From Bryobacterales bacterium (GTDB lineage: Bacteria; Acidobacteriota; Terriglobia; Bryobacterales; Bryobacteraceae), in assembly GCA_020852175.1 (NCBI GenBank), contig JADZBH010000006.1, forward strand, positions 1-64,000: DNA of 64,000 nt. The letters are read 5' to 3'. Position 1 is the stretch's first letter. Each line of letters begins with the position of its first letter. The notes beneath the pieces were generated by a model. The model was not told the origin of the DNA, did no database searches, and worked only from the letters and a program-made list of their open reading frames with translations. This document shows, piece after piece, positions 43,144 to 52,043 of the stretch. The translations under genes and the position numbers were made by a program.

Positions 43144-43488
43144 ATGAAAGAGCGCCGTACAGAAACACGCCTACTGTGTGCGGACCTCGTTGAGGTCGAA
43201 TGGAAAGATAAGAGCGGCCGCAAGCGCCGGTCGGTGGCCAATCTGGAGGACATTTCGCAATCCGGCGCGTGTCTGCAACTGGACCTGTCGATTCCGCTGC
43301 AAACGGCGGTGCGCATCCGGTATGGACGGGGTGACCTGGACGGTAAGGTACGGTACTGCGTATATCGCGAGATCGGTTACTTCCTGGGCATCGAGTTCGC
43401 GCCAGGGCAGAAGTGGACCGAGAGATCCTTCAAGCCACTGCACCTGTTCGACCCGCGCCGGATGACGCACCAGAGCGACGCGTCTTAG
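43144..43488 (+). CDS. PilZ domain protein
   Basis: This protein of about 114 residues is a single PilZ domain. It has the R-x3-R motif in MKERRTETRL and the D-x-S-x2-G motif in LEDISQSGACLQL, which together bind cyclic di-GMP. REIGYFLGIEF is the usual third strand block. A GTG 18 bases upstream is an alternative start. Such single-domain proteins act as c-di-GMP receptors in motility, polysaccharide or secretion control. The 126-base spacer upstream has a small CCAGG/CCTGG hairpin at 43046-43065 that could end the RraA-like gene. Confidence 0.87.
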   Translation: MKERRTETRLLCADLVEVEWKDKSGRKRRSVANLEDISQSGACLQLDLSIPLQTAVRIRYGRGDLDGKVRYCVYREIGYFLGIEFAPGQKWTERSFKPLHLFDPRRMTHQSDAS

Positions 43489-43497
43489 CGGCGGCAG

Positions 43498-44766
43498 TCA
43501 GAGTTTATTGAGCGCCTGCTCGAAGTCCCGCAGCAGGTCCCGCCAATCCTCGGTGCCCACCGAAATCCGGACCAGCCCGTCTCCCACCCCAGCCTCGGCT
43601 AGCTCGGCGTCCGACAGCGGCGAATGTGTCGTCGTCTTCGGATGGCAGACGAGCGTTTCCACGCCGCCCAGCGAAACGGCATCGCGGGCGATCCGCAGGT
43701 GGCGGAGAAAATCGAAAGCCGCCGGCTTGCCCCCTTTCAGTTCAAGCGAGAAAAGCGCTCCGGGATAGTCGCACTGGGCATCGCGGATGCGAATCTGCAC
43801 GGGGTCCTCGAAAAGCGAGGGGTAGTGCACGCGCTCGACTCTCGGGTGCGCTCGCAGATGCTCGGCGATACGCTGGGCATTCTTGCTGGCGCGATTCATG
43901 CGCAGGGCCACCGTGGGCAGCCGCCCGTCGAGCATCCAGCATTCGTCCGGGGGCAGAATGTTGCCGAAGATCACGCGGCGGGCCTTGATCTGCTCCATGA
44001 GGGCGGGATCGCGGGCCAGGACGGCCCCAGCGAGCAGGTCGCTGAAGCCGGAAAGATACTTGGTGGCGGAATAGAGAACCAGGTCGGCCCCATGGAGCAG
44101 CGGATGTTGGAATACGGGGCCGAGAAAGGTGTTGTCCACGAAGACCAGTGGAGCGCGGCCGCTGAGGCCGTCGGGGCGGGAGCGCGCGGTTTCCACGGCG
44201 CGTGCGATGCCGGTCATGAGCAGCGTCGGGTTGGCGGGGGTTTCCAGGAAGACGATGCGGAGGTTGGGCGCGGAGCGGATGGCGTCGTCGAGTTGCGCCT
44301 CTTTGCCGGCCGGGACGGGGAAACCGCGCAGCCCGAAGGGTTCCAGGAACTCGTGAATGAGATGCTGTGTTCCGCCATATAGGGGGACGGTGTAGACAAT
44401 ACTGTCGCCGGGGAGCGCGAACGTGGTGATCGCGGTCATGATGGCGGCCATGCCGGAGTTGAAAACGGCGGCGGCCCGCGCGCCGGATTCGAGAGGCACC
44501 ATGTGATCCTCGACAATCTGGGCGTTGGGGTGATTCAACCGTGCGTAGATGAGTTCGACGTTTTCCCCGTCGGCGGCGCGGGAACGGCCCGAGGCGACGG
44601 AGAAAGCCCGCTCGGCGGCTTCGGGGCTGGAAAAAACATAGGTGGAGCTACGGAAGACCGCCGGACGCGCGGAGCCCAGCGAGAGGCGGGGATCGAAGCC
44701 GCGCGTGAGCACCTCGGTGGAGGCGTGGAGCGTGGCGGCGTGCGTGGTGTCCTTGGGATCGTTCAT
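43498..44766 (-). CDS. Cys/Met metabolism PLP-dependent enzyme (trans-sulfuration family)
   Basis: This 422-residue enzyme starts at ATG 44766 behind AAGGAGG. It has RSSTYVFSSPEAAERAF and YARLNHPNAQIVEDHM, then FNSGMAAIMTAITTFALPGD. The PLP Lys lies in LVLYSATKYLSGFSD, and LVCHPKTTTHSPLSD is near the C-terminus. These are the hallmarks of cystathionine gamma-lyase, cystathionine gamma-synthase and methionine gamma-lyase. The SLGGVETLVCHP segment suggests a lyase, but exact activity cannot be fixed. It converges on the PilZ gene, nine bases away. Confidence 0.92.
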   Translation of the reverse strand: MNDPKDTTHAATLHASTEVLTRGFDPRLSLGSARPAVFRSSTYVFSSPEAAERAFSVASGRSRAADGENVELIYARLNHPNAQIVEDHMVPLESGARAAAVFNSGMAAIMTAITTFALPGDSIVYTVPLYGGTQHLIHEFLEPFGLRGFPVPAGKEAQLDDAIRSAPNLRIVFLETPANPTLLMTGIARAVETARSRPDGLSGRAPLVFVDNTFLGPVFQHPLLHGADLVLYSATKYLSGFSDLLAGAVLARDPALMEQIKARRVIFGNILPPDECWMLDGRLPTVALRMNRASKNAQRIAEHLRAHPRVERVHYPSLFEDPVQIRIRDAQCDYPGALFSLELKGGKPAAFDFLRHLRIARDAVSLGGVETLVCHPKTTTHSPLSDAELAEAGVGDGLVRISVGTEDWRDLLRDFEQALNKL

Positions 44767-44831
44767 CGGAAAGCCTCCTTCTGACACCAGTGTAGGCGCG
44801 GAATGAGGCTCGTGGCCGTGAAACGCTCCCG

Positions 44832-46094
44832 CTACACAGGAATGCGGTAGAGCAGCGCATTGCCCTGCCATCCCGCGGGCAAAGCAAACAAGCGTGTCAT
44901 ATGAAGGCAGATTTCCCGCGTGGCGCGGTCCTCGCGGGCGTGGAAGTTGGAAAGAGAAAGCTGGCCGTTTTCGCCGGGCTGGAGCGTATCCACCGTGCGG
45001 ATGCTGGAGCGGCGAAGAAGCCCCGTGCGGCGGTCGAGTTCACCGGTCACGAAGGGGTAGCGGGGGCGGTTGCCGCGGGGGTTCTCGCCGGTGATATTGC
45101 CCAGCCAGAACAAACGGCCTGAAGAGTGTTTCAGGAGTTGCGAGCAGGCGCTGGGAGAAAAAAAGCGCGAACCATCGTCGTAGGCCCAGGGCGCCGGAGC
45201 GGACCAGGTGAAGCCGCCATCGCTCGATGTGGAGATCCACTTATAGCTGGAGAGTTCGGGCTTGCGATCGTTGGAGCCCCGCAGCACCATCATCAGGCGG
45301 CCATCGTCGAGGAAAGCCAGGGTGGGTTCCACCATGCCGCGCGTGGTGGCCTCGGGCGGCGCGTTGACCCTCGCGGACAGACGCCATTCCAGCGCGCCTT
45401 CGCGCCAGCGGCCATGCAGCACGGCCGCCTCGGTCCAGGTGTAGCCGCCGCCCGGATTGTAGAGCGAACCATCGGGCGCGGCGATGGTGAGTTGCACGGG
45501 GAGCAGCAGGCGTCCGCCGGGGGCGGCCAGAGGGACGCACGTATTGTCGCCCGTCATGATGCAGTTGCGGCCCGTGTGGACGCCGGGCATGGGATGGGTG
45601 GCGTTGAACTCGTCTCCAACGTGAATGACTTGAACCGGCGGGCCAAAGGTGCGGCCGCCGTCGCGCGAGATGCGATAGAAAATGTTCCATTGGCGGAGCC
45701 CCTCCAGAGGGTCGTCGTTGGGAAGTGTCCCTTCGGTCCAGAAATCGAGGAACCAGCCCGTGTGCGGGTCGGCGAAACCGGCGCGGGGATGGCGGCGCAG
45801 CATGCCACGCGAGGTTTTCTCTCCTGTGACGCGCGGTTCGGGCGCCGACCAAGTGTGGCCGTTGTCGGCCGAACGCCGGTAAAAGGCGGCGTCCACCGTA
45901 TCCGAGCGCGTCCATCGCTGCTCGATCGACAGCATATCGAGCCCCTTTGGTCTTGTGTAGAAGCCATAGGCCATGACGGCAGTGCCCGCGGCGGGCGAGG
46001 GGAGGAACACTTCGCGGCGGATGGAGGCGGCGGTTTGCGCCAGCGCGGCGGGCGCCGCCAGCAGGGAACGGCGGGAGAGCGTTAGTGGGGCCAA
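44832..46094 (-). CDS. Exported sialidase/neuraminidase-like glycosidase
   Basis: This protein of about 420 residues has a Tat-like signal (LSRRSLLAAPAALAQ) and three Asp-box motifs: RSADNGHTWSAP, SRDGGRTFGPP and TSSDGGFTWSAP. Asp boxes mark the six-bladed propeller of sialidases and related enzymes. The start is taken as TTG 46094, behind AAGGAGG with a nine-base spacer. That lies inside the end of the TrmO-like gene, so the two are coupled. The substrate may be another sugar, since catalytic Arg and Tyr positions cannot be mapped with confidence. Confidence 0.85.
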   Translation of the reverse strand: MAPLTLSRRSLLAAPAALAQTAASIRREVFLPSPAAGTAVMAYGFYTRPKGLDMLSIEQRWTRSDTVDAAFYRRSADNGHTWSAPEPRVTGEKTSRGMLRRHPRAGFADPHTGWFLDFWTEGTLPNDDPLEGLRQWNIFYRISRDGGRTFGPPVQVIHVGDEFNATHPMPGVHTGRNCIMTGDNTCVPLAAPGGRLLLPVQLTIAAPDGSLYNPGGGYTWTEAAVLHGRWREGALEWRLSARVNAPPEATTRGMVEPTLAFLDDGRLMMVLRGSNDRKPELSSYKWISTSSDGGFTWSAPAPWAYDDGSRFFSPSACSQLLKHSSGRLFWLGNITGENPRGNRPRYPFVTGELDRRTGLLRRSSIRTVDTLQPGENGQLSLSNFHAREDRATREICLHMTRLFALPAGWQGNALLYRIPV

Positions 46095-46873
46095 AACCGG
46101 AAGCCTCCTTCGGGAAGAAGTTGATATTCGTAGCGCGAGCCTTCGTGCTCGAACAATACCGCGTCGTGCGGATGGAAACGGATTTCGCCCCTGCCGGGCA
46201 TGGCGCGGGTAACGCCCATCAGGGTGTCGCAAATCCGGTGGCGCGTGGCTGGAACGGTGATGCTCCATTCGGAGGGATCGTGAAATTCCAGCACCTCGGA
46301 GCGGAAGTGGGTCAGGATATCGACGGCCAGTTCGAGGTCGGGAGTCGAGGCGCCGCAGAAGGCGAGAGCCTGCGCGAGCACGGACTGGCGGACGGCTTCC
46401 ATGGAGGCGTTCCGGCCCACCTGGAGGCTGCGCGCGGCGAACAGGCAGTCGCGCGTGGAGAAGTATGGTTTCAGGTCCACCACCGGGGTGCCGTCGAGAA
46501 AATCGAGACGGTCCACATCGACGAAATGAGGACCGATGGCCGTGATGGCGGCGGCGGTGAGCCCGATCGGGTTGGGGCGCGCTGGCGAACGCACAGCGAA
46601 CACGCCGTGGAGGTTGCGCGGGTCGGGATCCTCGCCGGGCGGAGGCTTGAGACCGCGAGGAATCACCTGCAACACGCCGCGAGCAGCGCCGTCGAGCCAG
46701 GCAAGCACCCATAGGTGCGTGTGTTTGCCGAGATGGAGAAGCCCGGAGGCGAACTCAGGCAGCAGTTCGATGCGCGAGGGAACGCCGAAGGTCGGCATGT
46801 CCTTGCGCCGGACCAGGGAGTTCACCACGCGGCCGATGGGGTGGAGAGTAACGGGACCATCAGGAGCGGTCAT
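46082..46873 (-). CDS. TrmO/TsaA-like methyltransferase with C-terminal extension
   Basis: The first 135 residues of this 263-residue protein match the TrmO (UPF0066/TsaA) family, which methylates t6A37 of tRNA using AdoMet. VTLHPIGRVVNSL, GKHTHLWVLAWLDG, GVFAVRSPARPNPIGLTAAA (the SAM-binding signature) and VVDLKPYFSTRD are present. The remaining 125 residues (RHRICDTLMGVTRAMPGRGE and neighbours) vaguely resemble the FmdE-type domain; a dedicated TrmO C-terminal domain is the alternative. It is coupled to the sialidase-like gene downstream. Confidence 0.8.
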   Translation of the reverse strand: MTAPDGPVTLHPIGRVVNSLVRRKDMPTFGVPSRIELLPEFASGLLHLGKHTHLWVLAWLDGAARGVLQVIPRGLKPPPGEDPDPRNLHGVFAVRSPARPNPIGLTAAAITAIGPHFVDVDRLDFLDGTPVVDLKPYFSTRDCLFAARSLQVGRNASMEAVRQSVLAQALAFCGASTPDLELAVDILTHFRSEVLEFHDPSEWSITVPATRHRICDTLMGVTRAMPGRGEIRFHPHDAVLFEHEGSRYEYQLLPEGGFRFWPH

Positions 46874-46936
46874 AGGCGGCAACGGCGGCGCGACGGGCGC
46901 GCGGCGCGTCTAGAATAGGTAACGCAAGGAGTAAAG

Positions 46937-48379
46937 TTGGCCAGCAACGATTCTATGGTACCGCCGCGTCCCGCGGGCGGATTGGGTTCGCCGAAGAGGG
47001 CCCCCGCGCCGGCCAAGCCGAAGGGGACGTCCGCCCGCGAGGCTCCGGCCGTCGCGACGGCGCCCGGGACGGCGGCCACCATTGGCGGATCGTCTCGGGC
47101 GGCGGACCGCTACTTCGAGCTGAAAAGCGAGATTCACCGCAAGTTGATCGGCGTGATCAACCTGGACCGGGTGTCGTCGATTCCCAAGGAGCGCGTGCGC
47201 AGCGAGATCGGGCGCGTGGTGGAGCGCCTGCTCGAGGAAGAACGCGTGCCGATGACCACCGCAGAGCAAAACAGGATCATCGAGGAGGTGCTGGACGAGG
47301 TCCTGGGACTGGGGCCGCTGGAGACGCTGCTAAAGGAACCGGCCATCTCCGACATCCTGGTGAACGGCTATGACAAGGTGTACATCGAGCGGGCGGGCAA
47401 GCTGTCGCTGACGCCGGTCCGGTTCAAGGACAACAACCACCTGCTGCACATTATCGAGAAGATCGTGAGCCAGGTGGGGCGGCGCGTGGACGAGGCCAAT
47501 CCGGTGGTGGACGCGCGCCTGCTGGACGGCTCGCGCGTGAACGCCATCATCTCGCCCCTGTCCCTGGACGGACCAGCGCTGTCGATTCGCCGCTTCGGAC
47601 GCCACGTGATCACCTCCGACGAGATGGTGGCGAACAGGACCGTGATGCGGAGCATGCTGCAATTCCTGGCGGCGTGCGTACAGTGCAAATGCACGGTTCT
47701 GGTGAGCGGCGGAACGGGCTCCGGCAAGACGACGACGCTGAACGCCCTGTCCCGGTTCATTCCGGAGGAGGAGCGAATCATCACCATCGAGGACACGGCG
47801 GAGTTGCAGTTGCAACAGCGGCACGTGGTGAAGTTCGAGACGCGCCCGCCAAACCTGAACAAGCAGGGGGGCATCAATCAGCGGCAACTGGTGCGGACGG
47901 CGCTGCGCATGAGGCCGGACCGGATTATCGTGGGCGAATGCCGCGGTCCGGAGGCGCTGGACATGCTGCAGGCGATGAACACGGGCGTCGAGGGGTCGAT
48001 GTCCACGGTGCACGCGAACTCGCCGAAGGATGCGTTTTCGCGCTTGCAGGCGATGGTGCTCATGGCCGACCTGGACCTGCCCACGCGCGTGGTCACCAAT
48101 CAACTGGCGAGCGCGATCAAGGTGGTGGTTCAGGTGTCCCGCCTGTCGGACGGTTCCCGCAAGATCATCTCGGTGGCCGAGGTGACCGGAGTGGAGGATG
48201 ACGCGGTGCGGATCCAGGAGATTTTCACCTTCGAACGCACGGGCGTCGACGACGCGGGCAAGGTGATGGGCCGGTTCCGGACCGTGTGGCGGGAGCCGCG
48301 CCTGCTGGCGCGCATCAAGCAATACGGCATCGCCCTGCCGGAGGGCCTGTTCGACGAAACCGTGGATGTAAATCAGTAA
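46937..48379 (+). CDS. cpaF: CpaF/TadA-type secretion ATPase
   Basis: This 480-residue ATPase starts at TTG 46937 behind AAGGAG. It has a variable Pro/Ala-rich N-terminus, the helical domain LGPLETLLKEPAISDILVNG, Walker A in LVSGGTGSGKTTTLNAL, an Asp box ITIEDTAELQ, Walker B in RPDRIIVGECRGPEALDMLQ, and the His box STVHANSPKDAFSRL. It powers type IVb (Tad) pili or type II-like secretion. No other tad/cpa gene is in the window, so the rest of the machine is elsewhere or lost. It ends at a pair of strong hairpins. Confidence 0.93.
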   Translation: MASNDSMVPPRPAGGLGSPKRAPAPAKPKGTSAREAPAVATAPGTAATIGGSSRAADRYFELKSEIHRKLIGVINLDRVSSIPKERVRSEIGRVVERLLEEERVPMTTAEQNRIIEEVLDEVLGLGPLETLLKEPAISDILVNGYDKVYIERAGKLSLTPVRFKDNNHLLHIIEKIVSQVGRRVDEANPVVDARLLDGSRVNAIISPLSLDGPALSIRRFGRHVITSDEMVANRTVMRSMLQFLAACVQCKCTVLVSGGTGSGKTTTLNALSRFIPEEERIITIEDTAELQLQQRHVVKFETRPPNLNKQGGINQRQLVRTALRMRPDRIIVGECRGPEALDMLQAMNTGVEGSMSTVHANSPKDAFSRLQAMVLMADLDLPTRVVTNQLASAIKVVVQVSRLSDGSRKIISVAEVTGVEDDAVRIQEIFTFERTGVDDAGKVMGRFRTVWREPRLLARIKQYGIALPEGLFDETVDVNQ

Positions 48380-48435
48380 GGGGCCGGAAGAGCCGGCCCC
48401 GCTTGTTCTGTTCAGGGGCCGGAAGAGCCGGCCCG
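48380..48435. terminator. Two identical hairpins in tandem between convergent genes
   Basis: GGGGCCGGAAGAGCCGGCCC occurs at 48380-48399 and again at 48415-48434, separated by 15 bases. Each copy folds as GGGCCGG, an AAGAG loop and CCGGCCC, a perfect seven-base-pair stem. They lie between the stops of cpaF and the convergent exported-protein gene, so a two-way terminator is likely. The exact duplication could also mean a small mobile repeat. Confidence 0.7.
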
Positions 48436-48449
48436 AGTAGGAATGGCTG

Positions 48450-49130
48450 CTACGGCCGGGCGGAGCGGGCCTTGGTGATGCGGTCCACCAGCTCGCGGTA
48501 CTGCTGGGTTTCCATGCCGGAACCGGAAAGCTTTAGCGAATACTTCTCTCCCCGGAACGGGATGACCTCCAACTGGTACGGGTTCTTACGCTTCAGTTCC
48601 TTGATCTCCTGCATCTCCCAGCGGCGCGTGTCTTCCACCTTGTCCAGCGATTCGAAGATCACACGTCCCGGCGTGATGATGAGCGTGCCGTCGGTGCCGC
48701 CGATACGCTTGCTGCGGCGCGCCGGATAGCTCCAACGCTCCTCCCCAGGGGCCGCCGCGGCATCCGCGGAAGCGGGGGCAGGCAGGCCCGCGCCCTTTTC
48801 CAGCCACTGCTCCACCACGGTGGACTCACTCGGCACCGAAAGCCGCAGGCTGAGACGGTTCGACTCGCCCACGCGGTCCTTCACGGCCTTCTTAAGCTGC
48901 ACCACCAACGAGTCGTTGGCGCGGGTGATGGATTGGACGTTGGCCTTGTCCACGCTGAAGGATGATTCCGGTTTTTCACTATCGACAAAGGTGAGCATCG
49001 TGTCATGCACGACCACCTTTCCAGGAACGGCTCCAAACGGCGCGGACAACTCCGCGGAAAAAACGCGCACGTTGGATTGCGCGCATAGAACGGTGGCTGT
49101 AAGCGCCCCTAAAGCCCAGAATAGTTTCAT
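48450..49130 (-). CDS. Exported protein of unknown function
   Basis: This 226-residue protein has a signal peptide (MKLFWALGALTATVLCAQ). It seems to contain two similar modules: about 35-85 (GKVVVHDTMLTFVDSEKPES, then FSVDKANVQSITRANDS) and about 140-205 (GTLIITPGRVIFESLDKVED, then WEMQEIKELKRKNPYQLEVI). Each has the strand-turn-strand pattern of GRAM/PH-like folds, which may bind lipid or protein. No catalytic motif is seen. It is followed upstream (on the minus strand) by the M28 peptidase gene. Confidence 0.72.
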   Translation of the reverse strand: MKLFWALGALTATVLCAQSNVRVFSAELSAPFGAVPGKVVVHDTMLTFVDSEKPESSFSVDKANVQSITRANDSLVVQLKKAVKDRVGESNRLSLRLSVPSESTVVEQWLEKGAGLPAPASADAAAAPGEERWSYPARRSKRIGGTDGTLIITPGRVIFESLDKVEDTRRWEMQEIKELKRKNPYQLEVIPFRGEKYSLKLSGSGMETQQYRELVDRITKARSARP

Positions 49131-49155
49131 TTCTTAAACTCTCCTCCAACCCTTA

Positions 49156-50832
49156 TTATCTCAACATTTGCTCACGAAGTGCCTTGAACTCGGTTCCGGG
49201 CCTCCATTCGGGGAACCGGTCTCCTTGCGCCACGCGGTACCCCACCTGAAAGAGGAGCCTCATGTCTTCCACCGCGCCGGAGAGGTCCCAGTTGGGTTTG
49301 ATCTCGTCGGAAGGCTTGTGATAGTCGTGCTCGGTATACTCATCACGCTTTTCCTTTGAAAACGAATCTGGTTTCCCGATGTATTTGGTGCCGGGCTCGA
49401 TATACAGGGCGGGGACGCCCTCCTTGGCGAACTCGAAGTGGTCGCTCCGGTAGTAGAAGCCCTTTTCGGGTTCGGCATCATGTACGAGCGTGCGGTGTTG
49501 TTCGCGGGCCGCGGCGGCCAGCGTATCGTCCAGGGTGGAGTTGCCAAGGCCGATCACGACGATGTCACTGGTTCTGCCCCACTGGTTGACGCCGTCGATG
49601 TTGATGTTGGCCAGCGTCTTTTTCAGGGGATAGAGCGGATGCCGGGCATACCAGGCCGCGCCCAGAAGTCCCTGCTCCTCGGCGGTGAGGCCAATGAAAA
49701 GAATGCTGCGCTTGGGAGCAGGCTTCAGAGTGGAAAAAGCGCGCGCCAGTTCGAGCAGGGCGGCCGTGCCGCTGGCGTTGTCCACGGCGCCATTGTAGAT
49801 TTGGTCGCCTGGAAGCGAGGTGTCGCGGCCCAAGTGGTCCCAATGCGCCGTGTAGATGACATACTCGTCTTTCAGCACCGGATCGGAGCCCTCCGCCTTG
49901 GCTACCACGTTGCGCGATTCAATCTTCCGGAGTTTGTTCAGAATGGTAAAGCTAGCCTTGCCGTCCAGGGCCACGGGCCGGAAGTCCTTGTTGACGGCGG
50001 CCTTCTTGAGGTCATCGAACTTCATGCCAGCCGCAGCGAACATCTCTTTGGCCTTGTCCAGGGAAACCCAGCCTTCGACGGCAACGCGGCCCATGTTGTT
50101 GTCCGGGGTCTGTATGTCGAAATTCTCGCCACCCCAGCTTCCGGTGACCACGGAGAAGGGGTAGCCGGCCGGCCCCGTTTCGTGGATGAGAATGGCAGCC
50201 GCCGCGCCCTTGGCCGTGGCGATCTCATACTTGTAGGTCCAGCGTCCGTAATAGGTCATGGCGCGGCCCCGGAAGTATCTATCGTCGAGTTTGGAGGGAT
50301 CGGCCGGGTCCGGCACCGGTGGATCGTTCACCAGCATGACGATAGTTTTGCCTTTCACATCCACGTCTTTGAAGTCGTCCCAACCGTATTCGGGCGCGAC
50401 GACGCCATAGCCCACGAAGACGAGTCCGGAGTCCTTCACCTCCACCTTTTCCACGAAGCGGCGGGAGGCTCCGACGAAATCCTTGCCACCGGTGAGCGGG
50501 ATGGCCCTGCCCTTGATCGTGAACGAGCCGGAGGGGGTGGAGTCGATGCCGGCCAGCGGCACATTCTGGATGAACGTACCGTCCGGGTTGCCAGGCTTCA
50601 GTCCGAGATTCTTAAATGCGGTTTCGAGGTAGGCGACGGTGAGGTCCTCGCCCTTGGAGCCAGGGGCGCGGCCTTCAAACTCATCGGAGGATAGTTTTTC
50701 GATGTGGGCCATCAGTCCGGCCGCGGTGATGGAGGTTCCGGCTGCCCCCGCATCGGCTTGCGGTCTGGCGCAGGATGTGGCGCAAAGCAGGGCGAGCATG
50801 GGGATGGCTGTCGTGAAGTAGGTTTTCCGCAT
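49156..50832 (-). CDS. Exported M28 family metallopeptidase with PA domain
   Basis: This 558-residue protein starts at ATG 50832 with a signal or lipoprotein-like leader ([14 protein letters not shown]). A PA domain (about 145-265, [20 protein letters not shown]) is inserted in the peptidase fold. Zinc ligands lie in [10 protein letters not shown] (His), [11 protein letters not shown] (Asp), [11 protein letters not shown] (Glu-Glu) and HDYHKPSDE (His). This is the aminopeptidase/glutamate carboxypeptidase-like layout. It probably takes up peptides by cleaving N-terminal residues. It diverges from the alpha/beta hydrolase gene with only 13 bases between the two start codons. Confidence 0.93.
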   Translation of the reverse strand: MRKTYFTTAIPMLALLCATSCARPQADAGAAGTSITAAGLMAHIEKLSSDEFEGRAPGSKGEDLTVAYLETAFKNLGLKPGNPDGTFIQNVPLAGIDSTPSGSFTIKGRAIPLTGGKDFVGASRRFVEKVEVKDSGLVFVGYGVVAPEYGWDDFKDVDVKGKTIVMLVNDPPVPDPADPSKLDDRYFRGRAMTYYGRWTYKYEIATAKGAAAAILIHETGPAGYPFSVVTGSWGGENFDIQTPDNNMGRVAVEGWVSLDKAKEMFAAAGMKFDDLKKAAVNKDFRPVALDGKASFTILNKLRKIESRNVVAKAEGSDPVLKDEYVIYTAHWDHLGRDTSLPGDQIYNGAVDNASGTAALLELARAFSTLKPAPKRSILFIGLTAEEQGLLGAAWYARHPLYPLKKTLANINIDGVNQWGRTSDIVVIGLGNSTLDDTLAAAAREQHRTLVHDAEPEKGFYYRSDHFEFAKEGVPALYIEPGTKYIGKPDSFSKEKRDEYTEHDYHKPSDEIKPNWDLSGAVEDMRLLFQVGYRVAQGDRFPEWRPGTEFKALREQMLR

Positions 50833-50845
50833 AGACTGTTTGAGT

Positions 50846-52012
50846 ATGAAATCGAAGGTATCCAGACGGCAACTGGTGGCCGGGGCCACAGGCCTGGCGG
50901 CGGCACAGCAGGCGTTGGCGCAGATGCCCGTGGCGGCATACGCGTCGGCGCTGGATGGGTTTGAGCCGCAGGTGAACATGGGGGCGTTCGACCCGGTGGC
51001 CTGGACCAGGGAACGCTACAAGCAGATGCCGTTGGCGCTTACGTTCAAGGCGACGACGAAAGCCGGGGCGTTGGCGTGGCAGAAGAGTCTGCGCACGAAA
51101 CTGGTGGAACTGGTGGGCGGCTTCCCCGCGCGGCGTGCGCCGCTGGCCCCACAGACGCTGGAGGTTCGTGAGTTCCCCCGGTATCGCCGGGAAAAGTTTG
51201 TCATCGCCACGCAGGAGGGCATGGGGCTTCTGGGGTACCTGCTGACGCCGAAGGACCGGCAAAAGCCACACCCGGCGATGATCTGCGTGCCGGGTCATGG
51301 CCGGGGCGTGGACGACATCGTGGGCATCGACGACAAGGGCCGCGACCGCACCGGAAAAGCCCATTACCAATACGATTTCGCGATTCAGGCCGTGGAACAC
51401 GGCATGGCGGCCGTGGCCATCGAGCCCATGGCGTTCGGCTGCCGGCGCGATGCGCTGACCCGGCGCCGCGGGTTGAGCAACAGCGCCTGCCAGCCAACGG
51501 CCGGTGCGGCATTTCTGTTCGGGCAGACCATGATCGGCTGGCGCGTGTACGACGTGATGCGCGTCTGCGACTGGATCGAGACGCGTCCCGAGTTGGACGC
51601 CAGGCGGATCGGGCTGATGGGCATTTCGGGCGGCGGAACGGTGACTACCTTTGGGGCGGCGCTGGAACCGCGCATTCATACCGCGTTCATTAGCGGCTAC
51701 CTGAACACGTTTCTCGCGTCGATCATCAGCCTGGCACACTGCATCGACAACTATGTGCCGGGCATTTTGAACTGGTGCGAGATGTACGACGTGGCCGGCC
51801 TGATCGCGCCGCGGGCTTTGTTCGTCGAGTCTGGCGACAAGGACAATATCTTTCCGGTGGAGGCCAGCCGCGATAGTTTCGCGCGTGTGGCGAAGGTGTA
51901 CGAGGTGTTCGGAGCGGGCGGCCGGGCAAAGCAGGAGGTGTTCCCGGGAGAGCACCAGTTCCACGGCGTCGAGGGACTGCCGTTTTGCGCGAAAAGCCTG
52001 GGTGTCGGGTAG
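50846..52012 (+). CDS. Tat-exported alpha/beta hydrolase (acetylxylan esterase/dienelactone hydrolase-like)
   Basis: This protein of about 388 residues has a twin-arginine signal ([20 protein letters not shown]). The hydrolase fold has ICVPGHGRG (oxyanion region), [16 protein letters not shown] with the nucleophile Ser, [13 protein letters not shown] with the Asp and [13 protein letters not shown] with the His. The arrangement resembles the Abhydrolase_7/CE7-like families. It may deacetylate sugars or cleave another ester. ATG 50846 is preferred over TTG 50840. No ribosome site is visible ahead of it. Confidence 0.85.
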   Translation: MKSKVSRRQLVAGATGLAAAQQALAQMPVAAYASALDGFEPQVNMGAFDPVAWTRERYKQMPLALTFKATTKAGALAWQKSLRTKLVELVGGFPARRAPLAPQTLEVREFPRYRREKFVIATQEGMGLLGYLLTPKDRQKPHPAMICVPGHGRGVDDIVGIDDKGRDRTGKAHYQYDFAIQAVEHGMAAVAIEPMAFGCRRDALTRRRGLSNSACQPTAGAAFLFGQTMIGWRVYDVMRVCDWIETRPELDARRIGLMGISGGGTVTTFGAALEPRIHTAFISGYLNTFLASIISLAHCIDNYVPGILNWCEMYDVAGLIAPRALFVESGDKDNIFPVEASRDSFARVAKVYEVFGAGGRAKQEVFPGEHQFHGVEGLPFCAKSLGVG

Positions 52013-52013
52013 C

Positions 52014-52028
52014 CGGGCGGGACGCCCG
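52014..52028. terminator. Small hairpin between convergent genes
   Basis: CGGGCG (52014-52019), a GGA loop and CGCCCG (52023-52028) form a six-base-pair stem two bases behind the hydrolase stop and ahead of the convergent kinase stop. There is no T-run. Confidence 0.45.
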
Positions 52029-52043
52029 CCTGGAACCGCCGCC

